The notes under the pieces were generated by a model. It was not told the DNA's origin. It saw nothing but the letters and a program-made list of their open reading frames with translations, and ran no database searches. Below, one piece after another: positions 11,706-20,461 of a stretch of 64,000 bases of DNA. The first letter of the stretch is position 1. Every line of letters starts with the position of its first letter. Origin of the DNA: Mycocentrospora acerina (taxonomy: Eukaryota > Ascomycota > Dothideomycetes > Pleosporales); assembly GCA_022701365.1 (NCBI GenBank), contig JAKUHH010000167.1:310001-374000 (forward strand), written 5' to 3'. The position numbers and the translations under genes were made by a program.

Positions 11706-11829
11706 GATTAAGCGAAAGCCCTTAGCTTCAAGAGGTCTAACAGCAGAGCAACTCGATGTTTTTCGCAAGCCATCATGCGCAAAGAATCGCGCTTGTGTCC
11801 ACTCGTCGGTAGGTCCGTGGAGTCAGGCC

Positions 11830-11838
11830 ATCTGATAA
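11830..11838 (+). promoter_or_regulatory. SreA-type GATA site ATCTGATAA
   Basis: Second exact ATCWGATAA match, same orientation, 125 bp downstream of the first and 294 bp upstream of the transporter ATG. Paired sites are usual in SreA target promoters. Confidence 0.6.
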
Positions 11839-12131
11839 GATCAGTTCATTGATCCATCACGCGCTAAACGTGTGGACCACGACTAAGCTTCAAGGCCTCC
11901 CGCGCTGACACGACCAACCACGCGACCGTGATGGAATAGCTTGAGCTCTAGCCCAGGCCCGAAGGAAGAGTTAAGCATGGAGGTGAAATCTTGATTCGAA
12001 TGCGTTTGTGGGTCCGATTCCATAGAGCGGGTACAGTTGTTCAAATAACTGGGATGGGGATGCAACGAGTACTTTCAATTAAAATACGGCTTTCTTTCGT
12101 CTTTTTGGTGTCTGTTGTTACTGCACGAGAC

Positions 12132-14004
12132 ATGATGGCGACTAATACGGACTCTGTGCATGTTACTCAGACTGGTGCGGAGATTAGCCACGAGCCGAAG
12201 AGAAATTTCAGCACTTTCGACGTTGACGAAGAAGAGGCGATTCGCAAGGTTGATGAAGCGACGACACCGTCTAAAGACGCTCAGCAGGGAGTCAGAAATG
12301 TGGAAGCCGTCACTCTGACATGGACAAGGACTTCTCTCATCTGTGCCTTCGTATGGTAAGTTGGCAGTCGTAAAAATTGAATTACGACTTACGATGCTGT
12401 GCAGCATGTGGATGCTCTACCTCACGAACGCCTTTCAATCGTCCATAACCAGTAATCTTACTCCATACGTAACAAGCGGGTTCGAGGAACACTCTCTTTT
12501 GACTGTGATCTACATCGTGTCAAATTCCATGGCCGCTGCTGTCTACATCCCGATGGCCAAGCTGCTTGACCTTTGGGGTCGTGCGGAAGGCTTCTTGGTC
12601 ATGGTTGGCTTTGCAACTCTTGGTCTAGTCTTGATGGCAATTTGCAAGAGTCTGACTACTTTTTGTGCTGCCCAAGTTTTCTACACAATAGGATTCGGCG
12701 GCATGATCTACTGTGTGGATGTCATCACCGCGGATGCATCAAGCCTAAAGCATCGAGGTCTGGCGTTTGCATTTACCTCCTCGCCATATATCATCACAGC
12801 CTTTGCTGGGCCAAAGGCTGCAGAGAAGTTTTATGAAAAAATTAATTGGCGCTGGGGGTTTGGTTCATTCGCCATTATCCTGCCTTTTGTAGCTGCGCCG
12901 CTGTTTATCATCCTGAAGATGAATCTTCGCAAGGCGAAGCAAGAAGGCATACTTCGTCAAGAGAAAAGTAACCGATCTCTGCTGGGAAGCGTAGTTTACT
13001 ATGTGCGCGAGTTTGACGGTTGGTGTCCTGGTTCATGATAAGCTCGTCGTCTTGATGCTAACTTGGCTGTAGTACCTGGCGCGTTCCTCCTTGCTGGTGG
13101 CCTTGTCATCTTCCTCTTACCTTTCACTCTTGCCGACTCTGCGCCATCTGGATGGAGTACCGGATATATCATTGCCATGTTGGTGGTCGGATTTGTTCTT
13201 CTCGTATTATTTGGCTTGCACGAACGATTCACTGCTCAGAAGCCCTTCCTTCAGTTCGACCTGCTGACCAGCCGCTCGGTCATTGGAGCATGCCTTCTAT
13301 CTTTCACCTACCAAATATCGTACTATGCCTGGAATAGTTACTTCACTTCCTTTTTGCAAGTCGTTACACACCTTACCATCTCTGAGGCAGGTTACGTCTC
13401 TTCAACCTTCGACGTGCTCTCTGGTATCCTACTCCTCTTCTGCGGTCTCATCATCAGCAAAACAGGCTATTTTCGTTGGCTACTGTTCATTGCTGTACCG
13501 ATCTACCTTCTTGGCCAGGGTCTGATGATCTATTTCCGTCACCCCAACACCAGCATTGGGTACCTCGTAATGTGCCAAGTTTTCATCGCTATTGGCGGCA
13601 GCATAATTATCCTCTGCGAACAGCTTGCGGTCATGGCAGCAGCAGACCATCAGCATATAGCATCTGTGTTAGCATTGCTCAACATCTTTGGGTGGCTAGG
13701 TGGCGCCGTTGGCAACACTATCTCAGGCGCCATCTGGACAAACTCCTTCCCACAAGCCCTGGCTAGTTTGCTACCCTTGGAGGATCAAGCTAACTTGGAA
13801 GAGATATATGGAAGTTTAGACGTCCAGCTTAGCTATGAGCGGGGGACGCCTACGCGTATTGCTATTGAAGAAGCATACGGAATAGCACAGAAAAGGATGC
13901 TCATCGCCGGTACAGCGATTATGGGCCTGACGCTTGTATGGATATTCTTAATCAAGAATTTCAATGTCTCGAAGATGCACCAGACTAAGGGACGCGTCTT
14001 TTAA
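12132..14004 (+). CDS. Siderophore-iron transporter, MFS SIT family
   Basis: Exons 12132-12355, 12405-13018 and 13073-14004 (589 residues); both introns are about 50 bp, GT-AG, and the second has a TGCTAAC branch site. The hydrophilic N-terminal tail (~65 residues) is followed by a 14-helix MFS core. SIT hallmarks: LICAFVCMWMLYLTNAFQSSI in helix 1, a block matching AKLLDLWGRAEGF after helix 2-3, YTIGFGGMIYCVDVITAD, AFTSSPYIITAFAGP, WRWGFGSFAII, and the extended C-terminal loop and helix (GTPTRIAIEEAYGIAQKRML) found in MirB/Sit1-type proteins. The protein should take up ferric siderophores by proton symport at the plasma membrane. No siderophore synthetase gene lies in the window, so the substrate cannot be named. 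Two SreA-type sites upstream suggest iron repression. The ATG at 12132 has another ATG directly after it (12135). Confidence 0.93.
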
Positions 14005-14391
14005 TCGCATAGAACAAGTGCAGCAGTGTTGATATTGTCGGTGCCGGCCGTGAGCAACCCCATAGGATGGTGTCAGACGATAATGAATACATAGAATGAA
14101 CATTACGAGTAGAATCAGTGATGGAAGAGTTTAACAATACTTATTCTATATGCCCTTCATTTCCCAACGAACTGATACATTAGAAACAACCAACGGCGAT
14201 GTCGATTGAATGAAGTGCGCAAGGGCGATCGCTTCAGGGGACGGAATTGTGATGGATGACGTCAGCGTGTCGCGGAACACGAAAACATGTGACCGACTTC
14301 CTCTCCTAATTACCTCCCAATTTTTGGATACTTGTCATCTCTTAAACAAAAACGCACGATACCCACAAATTGTTTTTTTGCCGCTTTTTTG

Positions 14392-14399
14392 TATATAAA
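14392..14399 (+). promoter_or_regulatory. TATA-like box TATATAAA just before the glycosylase ATG
   Basis: A strong TATA match lies only 7 bp upstream of the first ATG (14406). If it is used, transcription would start downstream of that ATG, and translation would begin at 14568. Confidence 0.35.
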
Positions 14400-14405
14400 G
14401 CCGAT

Positions 14406-15368
14406 ATGCGACAATCTCGGTCAGTCAAGACTGAGCAACGCGTCCTCAGCGACGGCGAGCTTCCCGAACCTGACGAAGCACCTACAACACCATCTTTCAA
14501 AGGCCAACTATCTAAGTTTCAATATGCCAACACCAGAATCGCAGCAGATAACAATCTATCATCCTCAATGCCCTCAAAACGACCAACAAAACGCCCTCGA
14601 ACGACCGTGACGGTCGCCACCACAGAGAGCCCTGTACCATCTCCACAGCCTACGAAAAAGCGTAAATCTAGCAAATACGCCGAACCTTCAAAATATGCAC
14701 ATCTATCTCCGCTCGTCGACATTATTGAGCCAAACCTGATATGTGTTTTTGTCGGAACGAATCCAGGTGTCCAAACTGCCGTGAAAGGGCATGCATACGC
14801 GCATCCCTCAAACCACTTCTGGAAGCTCCTACATGCCTCCGGTCTCACAGAGCGACGACTCAAACCAGAGGAAGACCGAAATCTACCTGCATTGTACTGT
14901 ATGGGCAACACAAACATTGTAGAGAGACCATCAAAAGATGCTGCTGAGCTTAGCAAACAAGAGACTGCTGCAGGTACTGCTTCTCTTGATGCCAAGTTTT
15001 TAAAGAACAAACCGGAAGCTGTGTGTATAGTAGGCAAGGGTATCTGGGAGGCTATCTGGCGGTACCGATATGGGAAGAATCCGACTAAGGCGGAGTTTGC
15101 ATATGGATGGCAAGATGAGAAGCACAATATGGGAAAGAGCGAGGAGGGACACGATGAAGTCGATGCGGAGGGGAAAATCTGGAGAGGATCTAGGGTATTC
15201 GTCACGACGAGCACGAGTGGGTTGGCAGCAAGCCTTAAACCCGCGGAGAAAGAGGCAATATGGAAGCCGTTCGGAGAGTGGGTGCAGAAGAGAAGGAGTG
15301 AGCGCAATTTTGTTCCTGGGGAGGTAGGAGAACAAGAAACGAAAGGCAGATGGACAGTTGGATCCTGA
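14406..15368 (+). CDS. thp1: G/U(T) mismatch-specific DNA glycosylase, TDG/Thp1 family
   Basis: Single exon, 320 residues from 14406; an in-frame ATG at 14568 (MPSKRPTKRPRT) gives 266 residues and keeps the whole fold. The N-terminal ~100 residues are basic and disordered. The uracil-DNA glycosylase superfamily core starts about residue 100 with SPLVDIIEPNLICVFVGTNPG; GTNPG holds the Asn that positions the catalytic water in TDG (GINPG there). It continues with SNHFWKLLHASGL, NLPALYCMGNTNIVERPSKD (the LGxTNLVxRPT block) and FVTTSTSGLAAS, the second active-site loop. These are the signatures of TDG/Mug, and the likely activity is removal of U or T opposite G in nuclear base excision repair. 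An insertion of about 30 charged residues lies between the WQDEKHNMGKS region and the last loop. Confidence 0.92.
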   Translation: MRQSRSVKTEQRVLSDGELPEPDEAPTTPSFKGQLSKFQYANTRIAADNNLSSSMPSKRPTKRPRTTVTVATTESPVPSPQPTKKRKSSKYAEPSKYAHLSPLVDIIEPNLICVFVGTNPGVQTAVKGHAYAHPSNHFWKLLHASGLTERRLKPEEDRNLPALYCMGNTNIVERPSKDAAELSKQETAAGTASLDAKFLKNKPEAVCIVGKGIWEAIWRYRYGKNPTKAEFAYGWQDEKHNMGKSEEGHDEVDAEGKIWRGSRVFVTTSTSGLAASLKPAEKEAIWKPFGEWVQKRRSERNFVPGEVGEQETKGRWTVGS

Positions 15369-16403
15369 GGTACGGAAATTTCTCGTATCAAGCAAAGTCA
15401 CAAGCTCTCATAAGCGCCATACGTCGATCTTTCAGCATTGGCATCAGCACTTGACACTGCCCAGCCGTCCACCAAGCGGGCCATCTGCACAGTTGACAGC
15501 GCGGTCTGTCCTCGGCATCTTTGCACCAATATATACAAGACTACGATCAGATCAGCGCCGAACTGGCCGGCACGTTCTGAATCCAATAATCTCGGCACAT
15601 CCGACTGTAATCATCGCTGCTACAACTCAGCCTACACTTGGAGCTATTTACGGCCGACAATAATAATAACATGTCTAACCAGCCACAATCCATACAGGGG
15701 CAGACGGAAGCAAAATACCTCTCATTAGAATCTTTCGCTTAAACCTGCCTCCCTACCCTTGCATGCGCCACAACGTATAGCCGGCCCGTCTGGCACTAGT
15801 GTGCGGCTAATCGGCACCTCATTACTTCATGTGAAGTGCGCATTCCTCGAAGGTTAAACTTTGGATTTGATTGAATGCATAGAAGTTATTGAATAAGGAA
15901 ACCCACAGCTCACCAGGTGGTATGTTATGACTAGCTTTCAAGAGAGGCCAATTTAAACAAACCAACACACCGATTTGAACAAACATGTTGTATGATCAAA
16001 ACAACCACAAACAAACCATCCACGCGTACTCCCTGCCATAGCCCCTTAGCCCCCGCATATAGTCATGACATGAACGACTAAGCCACAAATACCTGTGGCT
16101 CATTTCCGCCCACGTTCCCAATCAGCACTGCTGAAGCACCCTCAGCAGATCCCGTCAAAGCGCACACCACTAAACCACCACGCCTGGCGATACGAGTGCC
16201 GAAATGCCGTTAATCACCCGGATTGACGGTAGCACGGGATTATAAAGGGTCCCGTCAGCCCTGTGCAAAGCCACATTGTCTGCCACACCCATCAACATCT
16301 GTTCGCCTCTATATACTCATTAACTTGTATGTTGCCTGGCCAGCTCTGCGGAACAAAATCATCCCACATCAGGCATTACTACATACCCGTACCCGCTACA
16401 ATC
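15369..16403. other. Intergenic region upstream of the CYSTM gene
   Basis: No supported gene in about 1 kb. Open frames near 15400-15730 have no recognisable features and no coding-like composition. Confidence 0.5.
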
Positions 16404-16953
16404 ATGTCTCAGCAACAACCCTACTACGGCCCTCCTCAAGGACAATACCCTCCACCACAGCAACAGCCCGTACGTTTTCCCAACATGCCTCTATTCCTCC
16501 ACACGCATTGCTCCATACAGTCACCTATGCACACTCACATCTTCCACCTCTCCATCTACCCAACACGCCCCCAAAACGATCATACTAACCCACCGGACCA
16601 ACAGATGTACTACGCGCCCGCACCCGCTCCCCCACCACAAAAAGAAGAAAAGGACCGTGGGTGTCTATACGGATGGTGAGTCTTCCTCCCTACTATGAGC
16701 TTTCTTTCCTTCCCACCCGCTTGCCGCGCATTTACATTCATCCACCCTCCCCTCCCCCCTTCACATCAACATGGGTTACACGTCTCTACACTCGCACCCA
16801 GCCAACCCCCCTCTACTACACCATGAAACAAACAAACGCATGAGAACCAAAAAAAACTAATTCGCCCCTCACAGTCTCGCGACATTGTGCTGCTGCTGGC
16901 TCTGCGGAGAGACGTGTGAATGCTGTTTGGACTGCCTGACATGTTGCTTTTAG
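16404..16953 (+). CDS. CYSTM-domain small protein (cysteine-rich tail-anchored)
   Basis: Exons 16404-16469, 16605-16675 and 16875-16953 encode only 71 residues, split by introns of 135 bp (TACTAAC branch at 16583-16589) and 199 bp. The start is MSQQQPYYGPPQGQYPPP, a Pro/Gln/Tyr-rich head; the end is the CYSTM module GCLYGCLATLCCCWLCGETC followed by ECCLDCLTCCF and stop, with twelve Cys in a predicted membrane-inserted helix. CYSTM proteins occur across eukaryotes, are linked to stress tolerance, and are thought to sit at the plasma membrane by their Cys-rich tail. The gene is too short and too split to show as a long frame, and is easily missed. It is convergent with a WW-domain protein gene, 378 bp away. 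Confidence 0.88.
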
Positions 16954-17331
16954 AGGATTTGAATGAAGAGGAATAAGGGGAGAGGGAGTTTTTTTTTCAA
17001 TGAGAGGGAGGAAGGAAGGAAGGAGTTATTTTTTGTGTCGATTTGATTGAAGGTGTCATGTTAACCCTTTTTTTCTTTTCGATTGTTTGTCCAATTCGAT
17101 TCGCTTCGCTTCGCTTCAATTCACACACTTTAAAGCATTTCAATTGAATCGATTGACATGCTAAGAGAGAGAGAGAGAGGGAGAGAGAAAGAATGAGATG
17201 TGAGATGTGAGCAATGAGAAAGTAAAGAGATTATCAAGACAGTTACTTATAATTCACATTCCCATCATATAATTTCACTATGCTTCGCTTTCAACGCTCA
17301 CTCCAGGGCTACTTAATACACATGACTGACT
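16954..17331. repeat. Convergent 3' region with simple repeats
   Basis: 3' flanks of the CYSTM (+) and WW (-) genes. Contains a TTCGC repeat around 17097-17118 and a GA-rich run around 17164-17188. Confidence 0.6.
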
Positions 17332-18503
17332 CTAATCGGAACCGTAGTTGTCCTCAAGCTCCTCCTGGTACTCTTCCTGTGCCTCGATGAGCTCCTGGCG
17401 CCTCTCCTCCATGGACTCGCGGTCGCTACTTGAGATGGAGCTGCCGTCCTCGTCGTGCGTGGGGACGGGCGGCGGGGGCGCAAACGCCGCATCGCCGTAG
17501 GGGTCTGTGGCGGGTGCGGCGTAGGTGGGGGCTGCAGGGGCGGGCGCGTAGACGGGAGCGGCGGCGGCGGCGGCTTTGGAGTCATTGTCGTCTTCGGCTG
17601 GAAGGGAAGTTAGAAGGGTTGGTTGAAGCAGTGTGGGGAAGTAAAAGAGGGGGGCAAGGGGGAAGGAGAGCGGAGACGTACTGAGTTCATGGCCAATCCA
17701 GGCTCCGGCTGCGATACCACCGATTCCTGCTGCGGCGAGCATGGCAGTTGAGTGGCCCTTGTCTTTATCCTTCTTGTCCTTGTCTTTGCCCTTGTCGGCA
17801 CTGTGGTCGCCGTAACCGCTGTTACCGCCATAACCGCCAGGAGCAGCTTGGTTGTTGTAGTCGTTTCCACCGTGTCCCTGGGTATTTCCGAAGAGGGCTC
17901 GTTCATTGTGGCCGGCTTGGGGTTGGTACGGCGCGCCTGGGGGTGGCGGAGCGTAGGGACCCGGAGGCAGGTTGGAGGGAGGATCCCACTGTGTGCGGCC
18001 AGAGGCCTGCTCGACATAGTACCAGCGTTGGCTATTTTGGTCCCATTGCTGAATCCAGCCAGGTGGCATGGGAGGTGGTGCTCCATATGGCGCAGGGGGG
18101 CCTTGGGGCACTGGGGCACCTTGGCCATAGGGCTGCTGCTGATATTGCTGCTGGGGTGGCTGCTGGGGTTGCTGCTGGTAATAGCCCGGACCCTGCGAAG
18201 AATAAGACTGCTGCTGCTGCTGTTGCTGTTGGTAGTGACCCTGGTCTTGTGGAGGGTAAGATTGTTGTTGCGGGGGGTAACCGCCGCTTTGTCCGCCGTA
18301 CTGATCCCCGACGGAGCGTTCACCCTGGGAGGCACCACCCGGGGCACCATTTGGATTTGTGTGCGATGTCTCTGGTGTGTCTAAACGCGTTAGAATTGGC
18401 CTGTTCCTTGGTAAAGTGCACTATTACCAGGCTTCTTCTCTTCCTTCTTAGGCTTTTCATCGTCATCCAGCAACTCCTTCATCTTCTTCTTGAGAAAATC
18501 CAT
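17332..18503 (-). CDS. WW-domain protein, Wwm1-like
   Basis: On the minus strand, exons 18503-18428, 18380-17682 and 17597-17332 (346 residues); introns of 47 and 84 bp keep frame. The N-terminus is a charged helix (MDFLKKKMKELLDDDEKPKK). Then comes a Gln/Tyr/Pro/Gly-rich stretch with a pure polyglutamine run, then one WW domain (MPPGWIQQWDQNSQRWYYVE...GRTQWDPP) with both Trp present; WW domains bind Pro-rich or PPxY ligands. After it lie a Gly/Asn-rich segment, a Lys/Asp run (KGKDKDKKDKDKG), a glycine-zipper-like hydrophobic stretch AMLAAAGIGGIAAGAWIGHE, and an acidic coiled-coil C-terminus. Yeast Wwm1 has a similar WW plus disordered layout and interacts with the metacaspase, but low complexity limits that comparison. 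Confidence 0.85.
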
Positions 18504-19176
18504 GGTTAGATGTTTGGCCTAGCAAGATTGAGTTGGTATACAAGATAAAATCAAAGGAAGCAGTCAAACAAGATTTCACGAGAAAACGAAGAGGGGTCCA
18601 CGAGAGGCTTTAAATATGAGCCCACCGCACTGTTTGCCCGCAGCGGGGCATTTCAGGAGGGACCCTTGGGGTATCTGGACCGGCTACTCAAACTGCATGG
18701 GTGGGCAGATTGTCCAGTGGGGAACAGACAGGCTGCTTCCAACGGCGGCTACGATGAACAAGTGGGGCTTGCTCATCTATAATTTGAAGCATGTAGTGGC
18801 TAACACAGGCCTCGTGTGATTCGGGTCATGTATCAAATCCTGAATAGTGTGCTCGGCGGAGCAAGTTCAGAGCTCTCGCCCCCAGGCCTTGAATGTTGCT
18901 GGCTAGTTATCCGACGAGATGTGATGTGATGGACGGATAACTCGGAAGCTTAGTGGATCGTGTTGAGCGAGCGCGTGTCCGACAGGGTGGGCATTTAGCG
19001 GGTATGTTACACCTTTGAAGCAGAAAGCAGACCCCGTTTGAGCGGTGAAGTGGCTTGTTGGATGCTAGCGGCGCATGCGCCATTTGCTGCTCAGCCACTG
19101 TGCACCACCCCCAGTTGCTTGGCACCTTGGCACCTTGGCGGCCAGTGGAACAATTGTAGCCCGAGTGCTATCATCG

Positions 19177-19203
19177 CACGTGGGACCACGTGGGAAACAC
19201 GTG
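19177..19203. promoter_or_regulatory. Triplet of CACGTG E-boxes
   Basis: Three perfect palindromic CACGTG sites start at 19177, 19187 and 19198, spaced by about one helical turn. CACGTG is bound by bHLH factors (for example Cbf1, Pho4 or SREBP-type proteins in fungi). Which neighbour they control is not clear: the WW gene start is about 0.7 kb away, the kinase start 1.3 kb. Confidence 0.5.
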
Positions 19204-19969
19204 ACAAAAACTAATACTGATGCATCTGGTCAGGTGATGTTGTAAATATGTAAAGAATAACATGTTTTTTGAAGACGTGAGTATGAAATGAAGCTATCTA
19301 AGAGCAATTCGCAAGACTACGAGACAACGATAGATCCTACGCCCCGCACGATAAGAAGGAGAGTGACAGTAAACAGTAAAAATAGCTGAGATTAAAATGA
19401 GAGTCACAAGTGAGACAGGAAGAGGGGCAAGTTTCGACTTTGACTTTGACTCTGACTTTGTCTCGATGCCGGGCTGTAAACAAAACAAGCGAGAAGCGCG
19501 GGAGCGTCTAGGAGAAGGTGTAGAGAAGCATAAAAGAGGAATGATGGATACCACGACATGGTTTTCTCGTCTGAACGATAGAAGGAGTTGGCAGAGTCGG
19601 AAATTCGGCGGGGAGTTGCTAACACGTGAATGTTCTGTATGGAGTTGCGGAATCCCAGATCTCGATGGAAGTAGCCACGTTCTAGGCCCAGCTTCAGGTG
19701 TCTTAGCGTATGACGTACCGGTGGCTTTCCGGCTTTGCAATAAGGGTTGGAAGGCTGCGTTGCCTCAAGGGAGATTTGCCTGCAAAACCGCCAGTCGACA
19801 GCGGTACAGCTGACGATGCGCGAGCAGAGCTGGCGTCTGTAGATGCGCCTGGCCTTTGGGGTGCGCTGCTGTTTAATTGTGTGCATGGTGTTGTTGCTGG
19901 CAATGGGTGTGTGTGGGGGCCTCGGCCCAATCGGGCAGGGTTGATGAGTGATGTGCACGCCCCCATGCT

Positions 19970-20030
19970 GTCGATGTCAATGCTAATTTCGATGTCAATG
20001 TTAATATCGATGTCAATGTTCATGTCAGAG
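19970..20030. repeat. Three copies of an 18-bp tandem repeat
   Basis: Imperfect units built on TCGATGTCAATG plus six variable bases, ending in CATGTCAG. Encodes nothing convincing in any frame. Confidence 0.6.
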
Positions 20031-20461
20031 TGATGCGCGTTTGCATCATTGCGAACTCGACAGCCTTGAGACGGAGGCGTGTGTGCAATGCTGTTGTGCG
20101 CAGCAGTGTAGACGTACAAGGCGTGTGCAGTAGCAGCAGCAGGAGTAGCAGCACGCACATATACCTGGAGCCCTGCTTGAGTCTGTCGTCGCCAAACATG
20201 CAGCAGCGCCTCTCCGCGGGCCAACCACCAGCCAGCCCAGCGACGACATGTAGTCGGCCTAGCGCAAACGCTTGGGGGCTCGAGTTGCGCAAAGACAGAT
20301 TCCCGGCGTTCGGTCACGGCCACCCTCTGTACGGACGACGAGCGCTCCATCCACTCTCTCTCTAGTTGCTGCGTTCACTGTGACATGCCTGCAATGCCAG
20401 TGGACAGCGCGTCGTGATCGGCAACAAGCTCCGTCGCCCCAAGAGAGGCCCTCGCATCTCT

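Larger units (their letters stand above)
11232..12131. promoter_or_regulatory. 5' region of the siderophore transporter
   Basis: 900 bp without a supported gene. It carries two sites that match the ATCWGATAA consensus of the SreA/Urbs1 GATA factors (annotated separately). The frame of the transporter stays open upstream to 11991, so the true start could be at an earlier spliced exon. Confidence 0.5.
18504..20461. other. Long divergent promoter region (2 kb)
   Basis: Between the starts of the WW gene (-) and the histidine kinase (+). Frames seen on both strands between 19290 and 20460 have no conserved features. It contains an E-box triplet at 19177-19203 and an 18-bp tandem repeat near 19970-20030. 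Confidence 0.5.

Noticed and set aside
19294..20350. Long overlapping frames on both strands, some with Asp/Ile repeats
   Set aside because: They arise from an 18-bp tandem repeat and GC-rich composition; no conserved residues.
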